Of a stretch of DNA of 64,000 bases, positions 24,535 through 36,083 are shown one piece after another. Where the stretch lies: assembly GCA_029844215.1 (NCBI GenBank), contig CM056725.1, forward strand, positions 33,696,485-33,760,484, given 5' to 3'. This stretch comes from Przewalskia tangutica (taxonomy: Eukaryota; Streptophyta; Magnoliopsida; Solanales; Solanaceae). The number at the start of each line of letters is the position of its first letter. Position 1 is the stretch's first letter. A program made the translations under genes and the position numbers. The notes beneath the pieces are model-generated. The model worked only from the letters and a program-made list of their open reading frames with translations, had not been told where the DNA came from and did not search any database.

Positions 24535-24536
<2 letters not shown>

Positions 24537-24767
24537 TGAAAGACAACTTTTCTCAGATAAACTATTTTTCACTTCATATTGTTTCATGTCTTGTTTTATA
24601 TTCCGCTGGTTACTCTGATGTTGTATCACTAGGGTGCCCGTGGTAAGGCACCAGTCACGGGCCCGGGATCGGGTCGTGACACTTCTCCTATCCTTTCTAG
24701 CATGATTGTTGTAAACTATGTAGTACGGTAGACGTACGTGCGCTAAACGAATTTGGTTGGTTTAAAA

Positions 24768-24817
24768 CATAAAGTGTTATAATGGCTTTATGGGAAGTTA
24801 ATTATAACGACTTTATG
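24768..24817 (+). other. GTTATAAC dyad element in LTR Z
   Basis: CATAAAGTGTTATAA and TTATAACGACTTTATG arms, near-perfect inverted repeats of about 15 bp around GGCTTTATGGGAAGTT. Confidence 0.8.
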
Positions 24818-25498
24818 TAGGTAAAAGAATGGTTTATTGATTTTTAAAAGATAAGAGACTTGACCTATATTTGACTTGTTATAATGCTAAGAACTTGAAT
24901 CAGGTTAAAAGTTGTGAAACCGCATTCGTAAGTAATGGGTACTTGGTCTTTAAAAGGATAATTTCATATTGATTTAAATGGGAATAAGTATCGAACAAAC
25001 CATCATAGCTGCTAATAAAGGAAAAAGTAATGACAATTAATTATATTAAAACAAGTAGAAACCTCCATCCAGATGTAAGCTAAGATAAGACAAAATTGTA
25101 TTACATTTCCTAGATCACGGTCATTTAATAAGATCATTATAAACAAGTATCGATTTTCTTAAATTCCAAAGTAAGGAACTTGATTTCTAAAGGAAAGGAG
25201 ACTTGAGGAATTGAAGTATAAATTGGTTTAAAAAGAAGGTATGGAAATTGATTTTTGGTTTACTTAAAAAGATAGTTACTCTATTTTGATACTACGTATC
25301 GTGGTGACTTTATAAAATAATCGATCTTGAACGAATTTAAGTACGTAGTACCTTGGGGTTAAAACCCGGATTTGTGGTCATAAAATGAATGTATAAAAGT
25401 ATGTTGAGCTTGCCTATGCTTGTTGTGATAGCCTTTGTTGTGCAAGTGTCGATTCGGCTACCGCTCTCACGAGTGAGGCCATTATCCGTCGATCACGG

Positions 25499-25749
25499 AC
25501 ATACCGACACGTCAGCGCCCATGAGTACGCTCCATTATGATTGTTATCTTGTTATATCCTTTGGAAATACTGACACGATGGGTGGACCACGGTTATGCTT
25601 ACACTAGGAGTGATGTCTTGTTATTTTCTTTGACATACCGACACGCAGCGCCCACGAGTATGCTTCCACTATGAGTGCTATATTGTTATTTCCTTTGGAC
25701 ATACTGACACGATGGATGGTCCACGGGTATGCGTCCATTAGGATGGTTC
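25499..25749 (+). repeat. Tandem repeat, about 4 copies of ~67 bp, in LTR Z
   Basis: ACATACCGACACG variants followed by CCCACGAGTATGCTTCC-like text. The D array inserted inside the fourth copy. Confidence 0.8.
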
Positions 25750-27107
25750 TGTTACACCCCGTAAGTCCAGGACATGTATAAGAGAAGGTATGTAAGGAAT
25801 CAAGACTTGGAAATTAGTACGAAAGGAAGAGTTGTTTTTCCTACGGAAAATCTTCCGAACGTCGGAAAGGAAAAATGTTCGTTGTTGAGAATTGGATTCT
25901 CAAAATGCATTATTTGAAGAGTATGGAACTTATTAACATTATGGAAATTTAATTTTACGAATTTGGTCATATGGGGCCCACCCGAGGAATTTTACGTTTT
26001 GCGGGGCCCACGAGTTTTACGGAATTTTATGGACGAATGAGAGGGCGACACGTGGCACCTCCACCACATGGTCTTGGTCGAAAATTTGCAAGGCTAAAAT
26101 GGTCATTGACCATCAAGAAAGATCAAGTCTTGCTAGCTTGAGATTGTTGACTTGTCAACATGTCCACTTGGCTTAACATTAATTGTCCTTCATCCTAACC
26201 CACAAGTGTTTTAATCTAAGCCATCCAATGTGTTATATAAGCATACTACTAGTGCAAGACAAGGTCTTCCAACACTTAGAATTATTTCACTCACTCTTGT
26301 TCTTCAAGGAGCTCACGGGTTGGTCCTATCTCCCACACAAAATTTTTGTAATTTTGATCCATTATTCACAAGACTTAAACCCAAGGTCCCTAAGCGTATT
26401 GTAAGGATATCTCAATAGAAAGATTTCGGAAAAACGGCGTTTTCACGTTAGTCGCAAGGCGGAAACTTAAGGAGTTCTTCAACTTTGAAGTTGGAACTTG
26501 AAGATGGGTTCTTCATAGGCTTCTAAGGAGTGCTTGGAGCGGATTGGAACCTAAGGAAAGGAGCTAAGAATTGCTAAGGAGCGACTTTGAATCTTGGAAA
26601 TTTTAAGGGCTTGTAAAGGTATAAATTTTGTCGTTTTAGCAATTAAAGTTTACTTATCATTGTAGTTATGGATATTAGCAAGCATGAGGTATTTAGTATG
26701 AGGTTTGATAAGTCGTCGCATGTTGTATAAAGAAGGAAATTGTAGTTGTTGAAGTTGTTTATGACTATATAACATGTTAGACCTTAGAACTTGGAATTGA
26801 AAAAGAATCGGAAAGGACTTGTGTTGAGTTATTTTTGGCCGAGAATGGCTAGCGAGTATTAAACTACTTGGTATGAATTGGGGCTGAATTTTACACGTAT
26901 TGTAAGCGCGGTAATCCCTTTGATTGGTTGGTATGTCGAGCCTTAAACGTGGCATGTTTGGTTATTGTATTCGCCTGAAAAAGGTGGCAAAGTATATAGA
27001 AACAAAGCGAGGCGCCGCTCAATTTCCGTGAGAATAAGAGACCGCTTACTTAGTATTAGTCTACGTTAGAAACTAGAAATTGATAGTCATGTTGTGACCA
27101 TTATAGG
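25750..27107 (+). repeat. Family D LTR 1, 3'-truncated
   Basis: Matches 34004-35430 closely up to GTTGTGACCATTATAGG, then switches to internal leader sequence (CTTGATTATCGG). Some 2.4 kb of LTR and the primer site are missing. No copy of the 48-bp repeats or the dyad remains. Confidence 0.8.
26047..26241 (+). promoter_or_regulatory. D LTR 1 promoter: ACGTGGC box and TATA box
   Basis: GACACGTGGC at 26047-26056 and TATATAAG at 26234-26241. The promoter is still present although the LTR end is lost. Confidence 0.7.
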
Positions 27108-27259
27108 AGAGTCTTGATTATCGGTGTGTTGCGCGCCACACCCATAAATAGGAGGCTACAGGACATTTAGGAGTTGGTTTCTATTCTTCTCACTCTAAGA
27201 TCGTACATGTAGTCGTGTTAGTAAGATAATTCCTCTCGACGTGATTTTGTGTTACGCTT

Positions 27260-28060
27260 ATGCCTCCATGAGGGCAACAAACCCACAGTGGCAAAGGAGT
27301 AGAGGAGCTACTAGTCGACTCGCAGAGTTGATAGGATTATGCCTGTGGTATACCGGATGTTGTTCCGCAGTCATGAAGTTCTTCTCAAGGCCAGTTTTGA
27401 GGCCCCAAAGACCGGGCCTCCGCTTCGCCAGGAGAAGACTATGTGGTCAGCGAGGAGGCGCTTATGTTATTGACCAAGATAGCGGGCTACAGCTTCATCA
27501 CAGGAGGTTATTTGGCCGCATGCATGTGTGTACAGAGGGTAGAGGCCAACGCAAGATCAGAAGAGGCTAGACCGGTTGGTTATCCCTGAGTTTTTGGACG
27601 AGCAAATTTCAAGAATGAGTGAGATATTTGTCCCACCTACCCAAAGACATACCCCAGCTCACAGTGTGGGATATCGACCTCACAAGGTATTTAGGAGCCG
27701 GTCCAAGCTCCAGGGTCGAGGTTCTCGAGGAACAGAGGACTTTCTGGCCGAGGCCACCTATTCCTCAACAGTATCGATGTGGTAAGCGCCATTCGGGAAA
27801 TGCCGCATGGCATGTGTGTTTGTTTTTGTTGTGGCCGTCCGAGCCATAATCGGAGGGTTTGTCCTTTAGAAAGAGCACCGCGAGGTGGCTCAACCCATGA
27901 GGCCGACGGTCGATTCCCTTCTCCACAATCAAGGCCCCAAGGCGTGGTGTTCGACGTCACCACCGTGGTAGAGGTCGTGGTGAGTTTATAGTTCCGCGTC
28001 CTTCGAACCGCATAGATGACGTGATCATCGGGCAGGATCGTGAGGCAACATCTCGGGGGT
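27260..28060 (+). pseudogene. gag remnant, D unit 1
   Basis: The ATG at 27260 begins Met-Pro-Pro but meets a stop at the fourth codon; the sister copy at 32689 has AAG there. Downstream frames give pieces of a capsid/nucleocapsid protein. A complete retroviral-type zinc knuckle (C-X2-C-X4-H-X4-C; CFCCGRPSHNRRVC) is readable at 27821-27862, followed by a Gly/Arg-rich HHRGRGRG tail near 27960. Gag binds and packages element RNA. No frame is open for more than about 110 codons, and no protease motif was found afterwards. Confidence 0.7.
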
Positions 28061-28722
28061 TACAGTATATTTTGATTCTTTTCAATCATACGCGCATCGA
28101 TAGATTCAGATTTCGCCTAGCATATATGTTTTCCCTTTGTTGCTAGCTTGTAAAGTGATAGTACCCTGCAGGTGGATACCTTGATTAGTAAAATGAGAAG
28201 TTATGTGACGATGGTCGGGTTGTGGACTCATTTTGGGTCACCCAGAGTATGGAAACGGGTGATGTCACTGCAGCGGTCCCGCTTACGCGATGTGGTCACG
28301 GCGATGCCAGCCCAAGTCGAAGTTAATCGCTGTACGAAGTTCGAGGACGCGCTCCACCGAACCAGTCGTAAGGACGCAGAAGAGCCTTAACGGAATGTAA
28401 GTAACAATATGGCCAAGTTAATGTAAACAATATTTGAGATGTCAGACGCTTACTAAATAAGCTTATACGGAAAGAAAGACAAGTAAGAAATAAAGGAACC
28501 TCTAATGATCCCGTGTTTTAAGGTCAGAACCTTCGAGTTTTGTGAGAAGGGGTCGCGACGGAAGGTCCATTGATATGTTTACGATGTTATGTGGTGGTCA
28601 TGTGTGACATCGCTGGTCTTGTGCGCTTTGATCGAGAGGCATAAGATGTAGTTTATGCCGAGTTTGTATAGCTTGAAAATCGACTAAGAACATTCCTGGA
28701 CGAATGTTTATATGGGGAAGAA
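28061..28722 (+). other. D unit 1, 3' internal region of unknown function
   Basis: No pol motif found. Contains a 72-codon ORF (28172-28390) that is only partly conserved in unit 2 (33624-33806), a 136-bp stretch (28443-28578) absent from unit 2, and the dyad (28689-28708) and purine tract before the LTR. Confidence 0.6.
28689..28722 (+). other. Polypurine tract and upstream dyad, D unit 1
   Basis: AACATTCCTGGACGAATGTT followed by TATATGGGGAAGAA and the LTR TG. Confidence 0.75.
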
Positions 28723-29016
28723 TGTTACACCTCGTAAGTCCGTGACATGTGTAAGAAAGTGTATGTAAGGAATCAAGACTTGAAATTGGTACGAAAGGAA
28801 GAATTGTTTTTCCGACGAAAATCTTCCTGACGCCTGAAAGGAAAATTGTCCGTTGTTGAGAATTAGATTCTCAAAGTGCATTATTTGAAGAATATGGAAC
28901 TTATTAACATTATGGAAATTTATTTTTACGATTTGGTCACGCTGGGCCCACCCGGAATTTTACATTTTTGCTGGGCTCATTTGAGGTTACAAATTTTTAC
29001 GGATCGAACGAGAGGC

Positions 29017-29208
29017 GACACGTGGCACCCCCACATACGGTCTTGGACAAAATTTAGTAAGGGTAGAATGGTCATTTACCATGGTGGAAGATAAGTCTTG
29101 CTAAGCTTGATATTGACCAAGTCAACTTGCCACTTGTGCTTAATCCACGCGATCTTCATCTTAGCCACACAATCGTGATAATCTAAGCCATCCAACGTGT
29201 TATATAAG
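29017..29208 (+). promoter_or_regulatory. D LTR 2 promoter
   Basis: GACACGTGGC at 29017-29026; TATATAAG at 29201-29208. Confidence 0.7.
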
Positions 29209-30719
29209 CTACTACTAGTGCAAGACTAGTTTTCAACACTTAGAAAATCACACATTCTTGTTCTCGCTAGACCTCTCTGCCTGACATCTCCCACACTAGA
29301 AAAATTTGTAGTTTTGATCCTTTGTTCACAAGACTTCAACCCAATGTCCCTAAGGGTATTGTAAGAATATCTCAATAGAAAGATTTCGAAAATGGCGTTG
29401 TATTAGTCGCAAGGCGGAAACTTAAGGAGTTCTTCAACTTTGAAGTCGAACTTGAAGACGGGTTCTTCATAGGCCTCAAGGAGTGCTTCGAGCGGATTGG
29501 AACTTGAGGAAAGGAGCTATGAATTGCTAAGGCGCGACTTTGAATCTTGGAAACTTTAAGGGCTTATAAAGGTATAAATTTTGTCGTTTTAATAGTTAAG
29601 ACTTACTTATTGTTGTAGCTATGGATATTAGCAAGCATGATTTATATATTATGAAGTTTGATAAGTATATCGCTATCGAACCCTAATCCGAAAACTAGCA
29701 TGGTAGCCTTAATATTACAATTCAAGTCGATTATTAGTTTAAGTCGTCGCATGTTGTATAAAGAAGGAAATTGTAGTTGTTTATGACTATATAACATGTT
29801 AGGCCTTAGAACTTGGAATTTGAAAAAGATTGGAAAAGACTTTGAATTGTTGGTTATTGTCGTCGAGAATGGCTAATGGGTTTTAAACTACTTGGTAGGA
29901 ATTGTGGGGGAATTTTACACGTATCAGAAGGCGGTAATCCCATTTGTTTGGTTGTTTTGAGCCTTAAATGTGGCATGTTGGTTATTGTATTCGCCTTGAA
30001 AAAGGTGGCAAAGTGAGTAGAAACAAAGGAAGTCGCCCGATTTTCCGTAGAATTAGACCGTGATACTTAGTATTATTCTACGCTAAAGACTAGAAGTCGA
30101 TAGTCTTGTTGTGACCATTATAGTTGACACTTCTACGTATGGCGATTCGCTTAGCTTGTGGATTTAGCCAAAAGGTATGTGAACTATCTCCTCTTCTAAA
30201 GCATGATTCCTTAAGATAAAGTTAAGATGTCCTACTCCTTAAACGATCCATTCCTTTGTTGTATTTCGATTGCCTAAAGTAGAAATTGTTCTATGTACTT
30301 CCTTGATTGTACTTTGATGTTTAACTTATAAGTTGTATAATCCATTGCCTTAGTGAAGTTTGGATTCTTAAAAGTGAAAGTATTTTTTACTTAAAGTACA
30401 CAGAGTCTTGAAAAGGAAGTGGTTTCTAAACTTTTGGCTAGTGCCTTAGTTCCAAAACCTAAAGGTCATTATAATGACTTTAGGGGAGTCAAAGGAGTGA
30501 TTTACTTAATTGTTTTAAAAGAGGAGAAATGACACGATTTAAGAGAAGTACCTTGTTTTAAAGGTGTGAGTTACTAGAGGTTTAAAAGTGTAAGAAACTT
30601 GTTTTCTATATATTAAGAGACTCAAGTATTTTTGAAAGTTAAGAAACTTGATTTGAGAGTTTGTGATACTTGGTTTTAAGTATAAGTCTCGTTATAAAAA
30701 GAATGAAATTGTCTAAAAC

Positions 30720-30770
30720 CATAAAGCGGTTATAACGTCTTTATGGGAAGTTGGTTATAACGGCTTTATG
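30720..30770 (+). other. GTTATAAC dyad element, D LTR 2
   Basis: Clearest copy. CATAAAGCG, then GTTATAACGTCTTTATG, GGAAGTTG, GTTATAACGGCTTTATG: both a 25-bp direct repeat and a dyad. Confidence 0.85.
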
Positions 30771-30979
30771 AAAGGTTTAGAAAGTTGTCTATTTTGATTA
30801 ATGGGCATAAGTTACCTAGATTGTGAAAAATTGAAGTTACTTGGTTTCAAGCTTTGAGATGAGTTCCTAAAAGTGTAGTAACTTACTTTGAAAATAGACA
30901 CACCTCGATACTACGTGTTAGTATCACGGGTTTTACATGTATGAGTCTTTTGAAAAGAATGCACGACGTAGTACTTTGG

Positions 30980-31482
30980 CTTGATTAATTGAGAATTAGT
31001 CTAAGCGCGCCTTGATAAGTACTTTGGCTTGATTAATCGAGAATTATTCCAAGTGTGCCTTGATAAGTACTTTGGCTTGATTAATCGAGAATTATTCTAA
31101 GCGTGCCTTGATAAGTACTTTGGCTTGATTAATTGAGAATTATTCTAAGCGTGCCTTGATAAGTACTTTGGCTTGATTAATCGAGAATTATTCTAAGCGT
31201 GCCTTGATAAGTACTTTGGCTTGATTAATTGAGAATTATTCTAAGTGTGCCTTGATAAGTACTTTGGCTTGATTAATCGAGAATTATTCTAATTGTGCCT
31301 TGATAAGTACTTTGGCTTGATTAATCGAGAATTATTCCAAGCGTGCCTTGATAAGTACTTTGGCTTGATTAATTGAGAATTATTCTAAGCTGCCTCGATA
31401 AGTACTTTGGCTTGATTAATCGGGAATTACTCCACGCGTGCCTTGATAAGTACTTTGGCTTGTTTAATCGAGAATTGTCTAC
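30980..31482 (+). repeat. 48-bp tandem repeat, about 11 copies, D LTR 2
   Basis: Unit contains AAGTACTTTGGCTTGATTAA and GAGAATTATTCTAAGCGTGC. Very regular 48-bp spacing. Confidence 0.93.
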
Positions 31483-31564
31483 GTGGCCGGGTACTAGCCT
31501 GGTGCTGGTGGTATATCATTCATTTCGGTCATTCCCGTTTGTGGCATTTGCATATTCCGTGGAT

Positions 31565-31790
31565 TTGCTACCCACGACGCGAATACCTCACGCGAGTCCG
31601 CAAGGGCTTACGCGGTGAAATAGTCCCACGCGGCCGGTCCAAATTTACGCGAGAATACCTCACGCGAGTCCGTAAGTGGCTTATACGGTGAAATAGTCCC
31701 ATGCGAGGAATACCTCACGCGTCCACGCCGACCTACGCGTGAAATAGTCCCGTGAGTAGGATTGCTTAACGATCGCGGCGGGCGGTCCCG
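31565..31790 (+). repeat. CpG-rich ACGCG subrepeats, D LTR 2
   Basis: About three ~60-bp units with GAATACCTCACGCGAGTCCG and GGTGAAATAGTCCCACGCG. Matching segment at 36980-37150. Confidence 0.75.
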
Positions 31791-32500
31791 CTGATCGTGA
31801 GCTTCCTAGTTTATATTGTAAGTATACTACTATTTACTCTCATGATCGCAAGGTTCAATGCTTACCGATGTTGTATTATATCACGGATCACGGCATGAGG
31901 CGGGATTCCACGCATGATTGATATTACGGGCGCGAGACCCATGGTTATATTTGAGTAAGGACTTCGGCGCACGCGCCCCGACTTGATATGATCGCTATGT
32001 ATTGGGTATCAGAGTCGCTATCATACATGTCTCCTGCTTTGTTAGATCATATGATTTCATTACAAAGATTTTACGCTTCACATACTTGGTACATTCTTCG
32101 CACGACTCCTTCGGCCGCGCTCATGCCGCAGTTTAGGTAGGCGCTTTGGTGATCGCCAGGTAGGACCGCCGTAGTTTTTGGATAGCTCCTCTGCTCGTGA
32201 GTTTATCATTTTTGGTATAGTTCCTTCAAGATGCTTTTGTACAAGCATGGTTACTTACGGGCCTTGTCCCGCCATATTTCGCTTTAACTCTGTGAGGTCC
32301 GTATTCATACGCGATCGACTTATGTACGCAGTAGTGTCTTTGTTTATGTATATTATATGGCAGCCTTGTCGGCTTTGCCTCGCACGCACGCTGGTTTTAA
32401 AAAGAAAAAAGAGGTGTTATTTGATTTTCGCAGTTTACTTAGTCATATGGAAGCGGTGCCTGTGTAGGCACTACCACGCCCGAGGTTCGGCGTGATGCAG

Positions 32501-32511
32501 TGGTATCGAGC
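32501..32511 (+). other. Primer-binding site, D unit 2
   Basis: TGGTATCGAGC one base after the LTR; the canonical initiator-Met form has CAG where this has CG. Confidence 0.8.
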
Positions 32512-32688
32512 AATACCTCGTAACGTTTATAGACCGTGTCTAGTGTAGTTCGATTATCGTGTAGCGCCACACCCATAAATGTGAGGCTACAGACATTTGT
32601 GAGTTGGTTTCTAATCTTCTCACTCTAAGATCGTACATGTAGCTGTTAGTAAGATAATTCCTCTCCGACGTGATTTTGTGTTACAATT

Positions 32689-33500
32689 ATGCCTCCAAGA
32701 GGGCAACACTACCACAGTGGCAAAGGAGTAGCAGTGAGCTACTAGTCGACTCAGAGAGTTGATAGGATTATGCCTGTGGTATACCTGATGTTGTTCCGCC
32801 TACGAAGTTCTTCTCACACAGCTGAGGCCCCAACACCGCCTCCGCCGCTTAGTAAGACTATAGTGGTCACGAGGAGGCGCTATGTTATCGACCAAGATAG
32901 CGGTGCTACAGCTTCATCACAGGAGGTTATTTGGCCAATACGCAGTGTGTACAGAGGGTAGGGCCAACGCGAGATCGTAGCAGGCTAGACAGTTGGTTAT
33001 CCCTGAGTTTTTGGACAAGCAAATTTCAAGAAATGGAGCGAGATATTCGCCCCACTTACCCAAGACATACCCCCGCTTCACAGTGGGATATCGACCCCAC
33101 AAGGTATTTAGGAGCCGGTCCAAGCTCCGTGGGCAGAGGTTCTCGTATGAGCAGAGGACATTCTCGCCGAGGCCACCTATTCCTCGCAGATCGATACGGT
33201 AAGCGCTATTCGGAAATGCCGCGCGGCAACGTGTGTTTGTTTTTGTGGCCGTCCGAGCCATATTCGGAGGGTATGTCCTTTTAGAAAGAGCACCGGTGAG
33301 GTGGCTCACCCATGAGGCCGATGGATGATTCCCTTCTCCACAAATTGCAAGGCCCCCTGCAAGGTGTTCGACGTCACCACCGTGGTAGAAGTCGTGGTGG
33401 AGTTTATAGTTCGCGGTCCTTCGAACCGCATAGATGACGTGATCATCGGGCAGATCGTGAGGCAACATCTCACGGGTTACAGGTATATTTTGATTCTTTG
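32689..33500 (+). pseudogene. gag remnant, D unit 2
   Basis: ATGCCTCCAAGAGGGCAAC starts a Met-Pro-Pro-Arg-Gly-Gln gag N terminus about 190 bases after the primer site. Frameshifts split the rest; segments at 32931-33284 and 32993-33202 translate the same region in different frames. The zinc-knuckle region (about 33230-33270) is degraded by missing bases relative to unit 1. The longest ORF over this stretch is antisense (183 codons, 32917-33468) and is a shadow of gag. Confidence 0.65.
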
Positions 33501-34003
33501 AATCATACGCATTGATAGATTCAGATTTCTCCCTAGCATATATGTTTTCCCTTCATTGCCAGCGCTTGTAAAGTGATAGTACCCTGCAGGTGGATACCTG
33601 ATTAGTAAAACGAGAAGTTAAGCGTGACGACGGGTCGGGTCAGGACTCATTTTGGGTCACCGGTAGTATGGAAACGGGTGATGTCACTGCAAGTGGTCCC
33701 GCCATGTGATGTGGTCACGGCGACGCCAGCCCAAGTCGAAGTTAATCGTTGTACGAAGTTCGTGGACGCTCCACCTAACCAGTCGTATGACGCAGAAGAG
33801 CCTTAACGGAATGTGGCAACAATATGGCCAAGTTAACGTAAACAATATTTGAGATGTTTACGATGTTATGCGTGGTCATGCGTGACATCGCTGGTCTTTG
33901 CGCTTTGATTGAGAGGCATAGTATAGAGTTTATGCCGGAGTTTGTATAGCTTGAAAACCGACTAAGAACATTCGGGGACGAATGTTTATAAGGGGGGAAG
34001 AAT
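33501..34003 (+). other. D unit 2, 3' internal region
   Basis: Parallel to 28061-28722 but lacks the 136-bp segment. No recognised protein. Ends with a dyad (33967-33986) and a strong purine tract. Confidence 0.6.
33967..34003 (+). other. Polypurine tract and upstream dyad, D unit 2
   Basis: AACATTCGGGGACGAATGTT then AAGGGGGGAAGAA directly before the LTR TG: the best preserved example in the window. Confidence 0.85.
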
Positions 34004-34217
34004 GTTACACCCCGTAAGTCCAGGACATGTGTAAGAAAGTGTATGTAAGGAATCAAGACTTGGAAATTGGTACGAAAGGAAGAATTGTTTTTCCGACGGA
34101 AAATCTTCCGGACGTCGGAAAGGAAAATTGTCCGTTGTTGAGAATTAGATTCTCAAAGTGCATTATTTGAAGAATATGAAACTTATTAACATTATGGAAA
34201 TTTATTTTTACGGATTT

Positions 34218-34266
34218 GGTCACGTGGGGCCCACCCGGGGAATTTTACATTTTTGTGGGGCCCACG
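34218..34266 (+). promoter_or_regulatory. CACGTG and paired GGGCCCAC sites, D LTR 3
   Basis: GGTCACGTGGGGCCCACC (34218-34235) and GTGGGGCCCACG (34255-34266). ACGTG is a bZIP/bHLH core and GGNCCCAC resembles TCP-factor sites. Degraded versions lie in the other LTRs at the same place. Confidence 0.55.
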
Positions 34267-34300
34267 AGGGTTACTTAATTTTATGGACGAATGAGAGGGC

Positions 34301-34494
34301 GACACGTGGCACCCCACATATGGTCTTGGACGAAATTTAGTAAGGGTAGAATGGTCATTTACCATGGTGGAAGATAAGTCTTGCTAAGCTTGATATTGTT
34401 GACCAAGTCAACTTGCCACTTGTGCTTAATCCATGTGATCTTCATCTTAGCCACACAATTGTGATAATCTAAGCCATCCAATGTGTTATATAAG
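34301..34494 (+). promoter_or_regulatory. D LTR 3 promoter
   Basis: GACACGTGGC at 34301-34310; TATATAAG at 34487-34494. Confidence 0.7.
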
Positions 34495-36035
34495 CTTACT
34501 ACTAGTGCAAGACTAGTTTTCAACACTTAGAAAAAATCACACATTCTTGTTCTTGCTTAGGACATCTCGGGTTTGACATCTCACACACTAGAAAAATTTG
34601 TAGTTTTGATCCTTTGTTCACAAGACTTCAACCCAATGTCCCTAAGGGTATTGTAAGAATATCTCAATAGAAAGATTTCGGAAAAATGGCGTTTTCGTAT
34701 TAGTCGCAAGGCGGAAACTTAAGGAGTTCTTCAACTTTGAAGTTGGAACTTGAAGATGGGTTCTTCATAGGCCTCTAAGGAGTGCTTGGAGCGGATTGGA
34801 ACTTGAGGAAAGGAGCTAAGAATTGCTAAGGCGCGACTTTGAATCTTGGAAACTTTAAGGGCTTATAAAGGTATAAATTTTGTCGTTTTAATAGTTAAGA
34901 CTTACTTATTGTTGTAGCTATGGATATTAGCAAGCATGAGTTATATAGTATGAAGTTTGATAAGTATATCGCTATTCGAACCCTAATCCGAAAACTAGCA
35001 TGTTAGCCTTAAGATTACAATTCAAGTCGATTATTAGTTTAAGTCGTCGCATGTTGTATAAAGAAGGAAATTGTAGTTGTTTATGACTATATAACATGTT
35101 AAGCCTTAGAACTTGAAATCCGAAAAAGATTGGAAAAGACTTTGAATTGTTGGTTATTGTCGTCGAGAATGGCTAGTGGGTTTTAAACTACTTGGTAGGA
35201 ATTGTGGGGCGGAATTTTACACGTATTGTAAGGCGTGTAATCCCCTTTGTTTGGTTGTTGTTTGAGCCTTAAATGTGGCGTGTTGGTTATTGTATTCGGC
35301 CTTGAAAAAGGTGGCAAAGTGAGTAGAAACAAAGGAAGTGCTGCCCGATTTTCCGTAGAATTAGAGACCGTATACTTAGTATTATTCTACGTTAAAGACT
35401 AGAAGTTGATAGTCTTGTTGTGACCATTATAGGTTGACACTTCTACGTATGGCGTATTCGGCTTAGCTTGTGGATTTAGCCGAAAAGGTATGTGAACTAT
35501 CTCCTCTTCTAGCATGATTCCTTAAGATAAAGAAGTATGTCCTACTCCTTAAATGATCCATTCCTTGGTTGTATTTGGATTGCCTAAAGTAGAAATTGTT
35601 CTATGTACTTCCTTGATTGTACTTTGATGTTTAACTTATAAATTGTATAATCCATTGGCTTAGTGAAGTTTGGATTCTTAAAAGTAAAAGTATTTTTTAC
35701 TTAAAGTACATGGAGTCTTGAAAAGGAAGTGGTTTCTAAATCTTTTGGCTAGTGCCTTAGTTCCAAAACCTAAAGGTCATTATAATGACTTTAGGGGAGT
35801 CAAAAGAGTGATTTACTTAATTGTTTTAAAAGAGGAGAAATGACACGATTTAAGAGAAGTAACTTGTTTTAAAGGTGTGAGTTACTAGAGGTTTAAAAGT
35901 AGAAGAAACTTGTTTTCTATATATTAAGAGACTCGAAGTATTTTTGAAAGTTAAGAAACTTGATTTGAGAGTTTGTGATACTTGGTTTTAAGTATAAGTC
36001 TCTTGGTTATAAAAAGAATGAAATTGTCTAAAAAC

Positions 36036-36083
36036 CATAAAGGTTATAACGCTTTACGGGAAGTTGGTTATAACGGCTTTATG
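36036..36083 (+). other. GTTATAAC dyad element, D LTR 3
   Basis: As in LTR 2 but three bases shorter in the left half. Confidence 0.8.

Larger units (their letters stand above)
21589..24681 (+). mobile_element. Solo LTR, plus strand, 3.1 kb
   Basis: Starts TGTTATACCCGTATTTC and ends GGGTCGTGACA. LTR Z continues on both sides (CGCGAACCTCCT before, CTTCTCCTATCCTTTC after), and no primer site or internal sequence follows, so this is a solo LTR. The flanks share CTCCT with an offset, so a 5-bp target duplication is plausible but not clean. It contains a TATA box, a dyad element, a 40-bp tandem array and an (AT)n run. Confidence 0.85.
24682..25749 (+). repeat. LTR Z, third segment
   Basis: Continues Z from CTTCTCCTATCCTTTCTAGC through the dyad and the ACATACCGACACG repeats, then is cut by the D array at 25750. 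The last part of Z should reappear beyond the right edge of the window. Confidence 0.8.
28723..32499 (+). repeat. Family D LTR 2 (shared middle LTR)
   Basis: TGTTACACC to TGATGCA, 3777 bp, the longest LTR here. Order: promoter, AT-rich part with dyad, 48-bp repeats, GC-rich ACGCG segment, terminal CACGCCCGAGG...CGTGATGCA. The usual GTCGTGACA end is altered. Confidence 0.85.

Noticed and set aside
30980..31482. Regular 48-bp repeats that might suggest CRISPR
   Set aside because: Units are contiguous with no unique spacers and lie in a plant LTR.
32917..33468. 183-codon minus-strand ORF, the longest in the window
   Set aside because: Antisense to the D gag region; no recognisable domain and the parallel unit 1 does not keep the frame.
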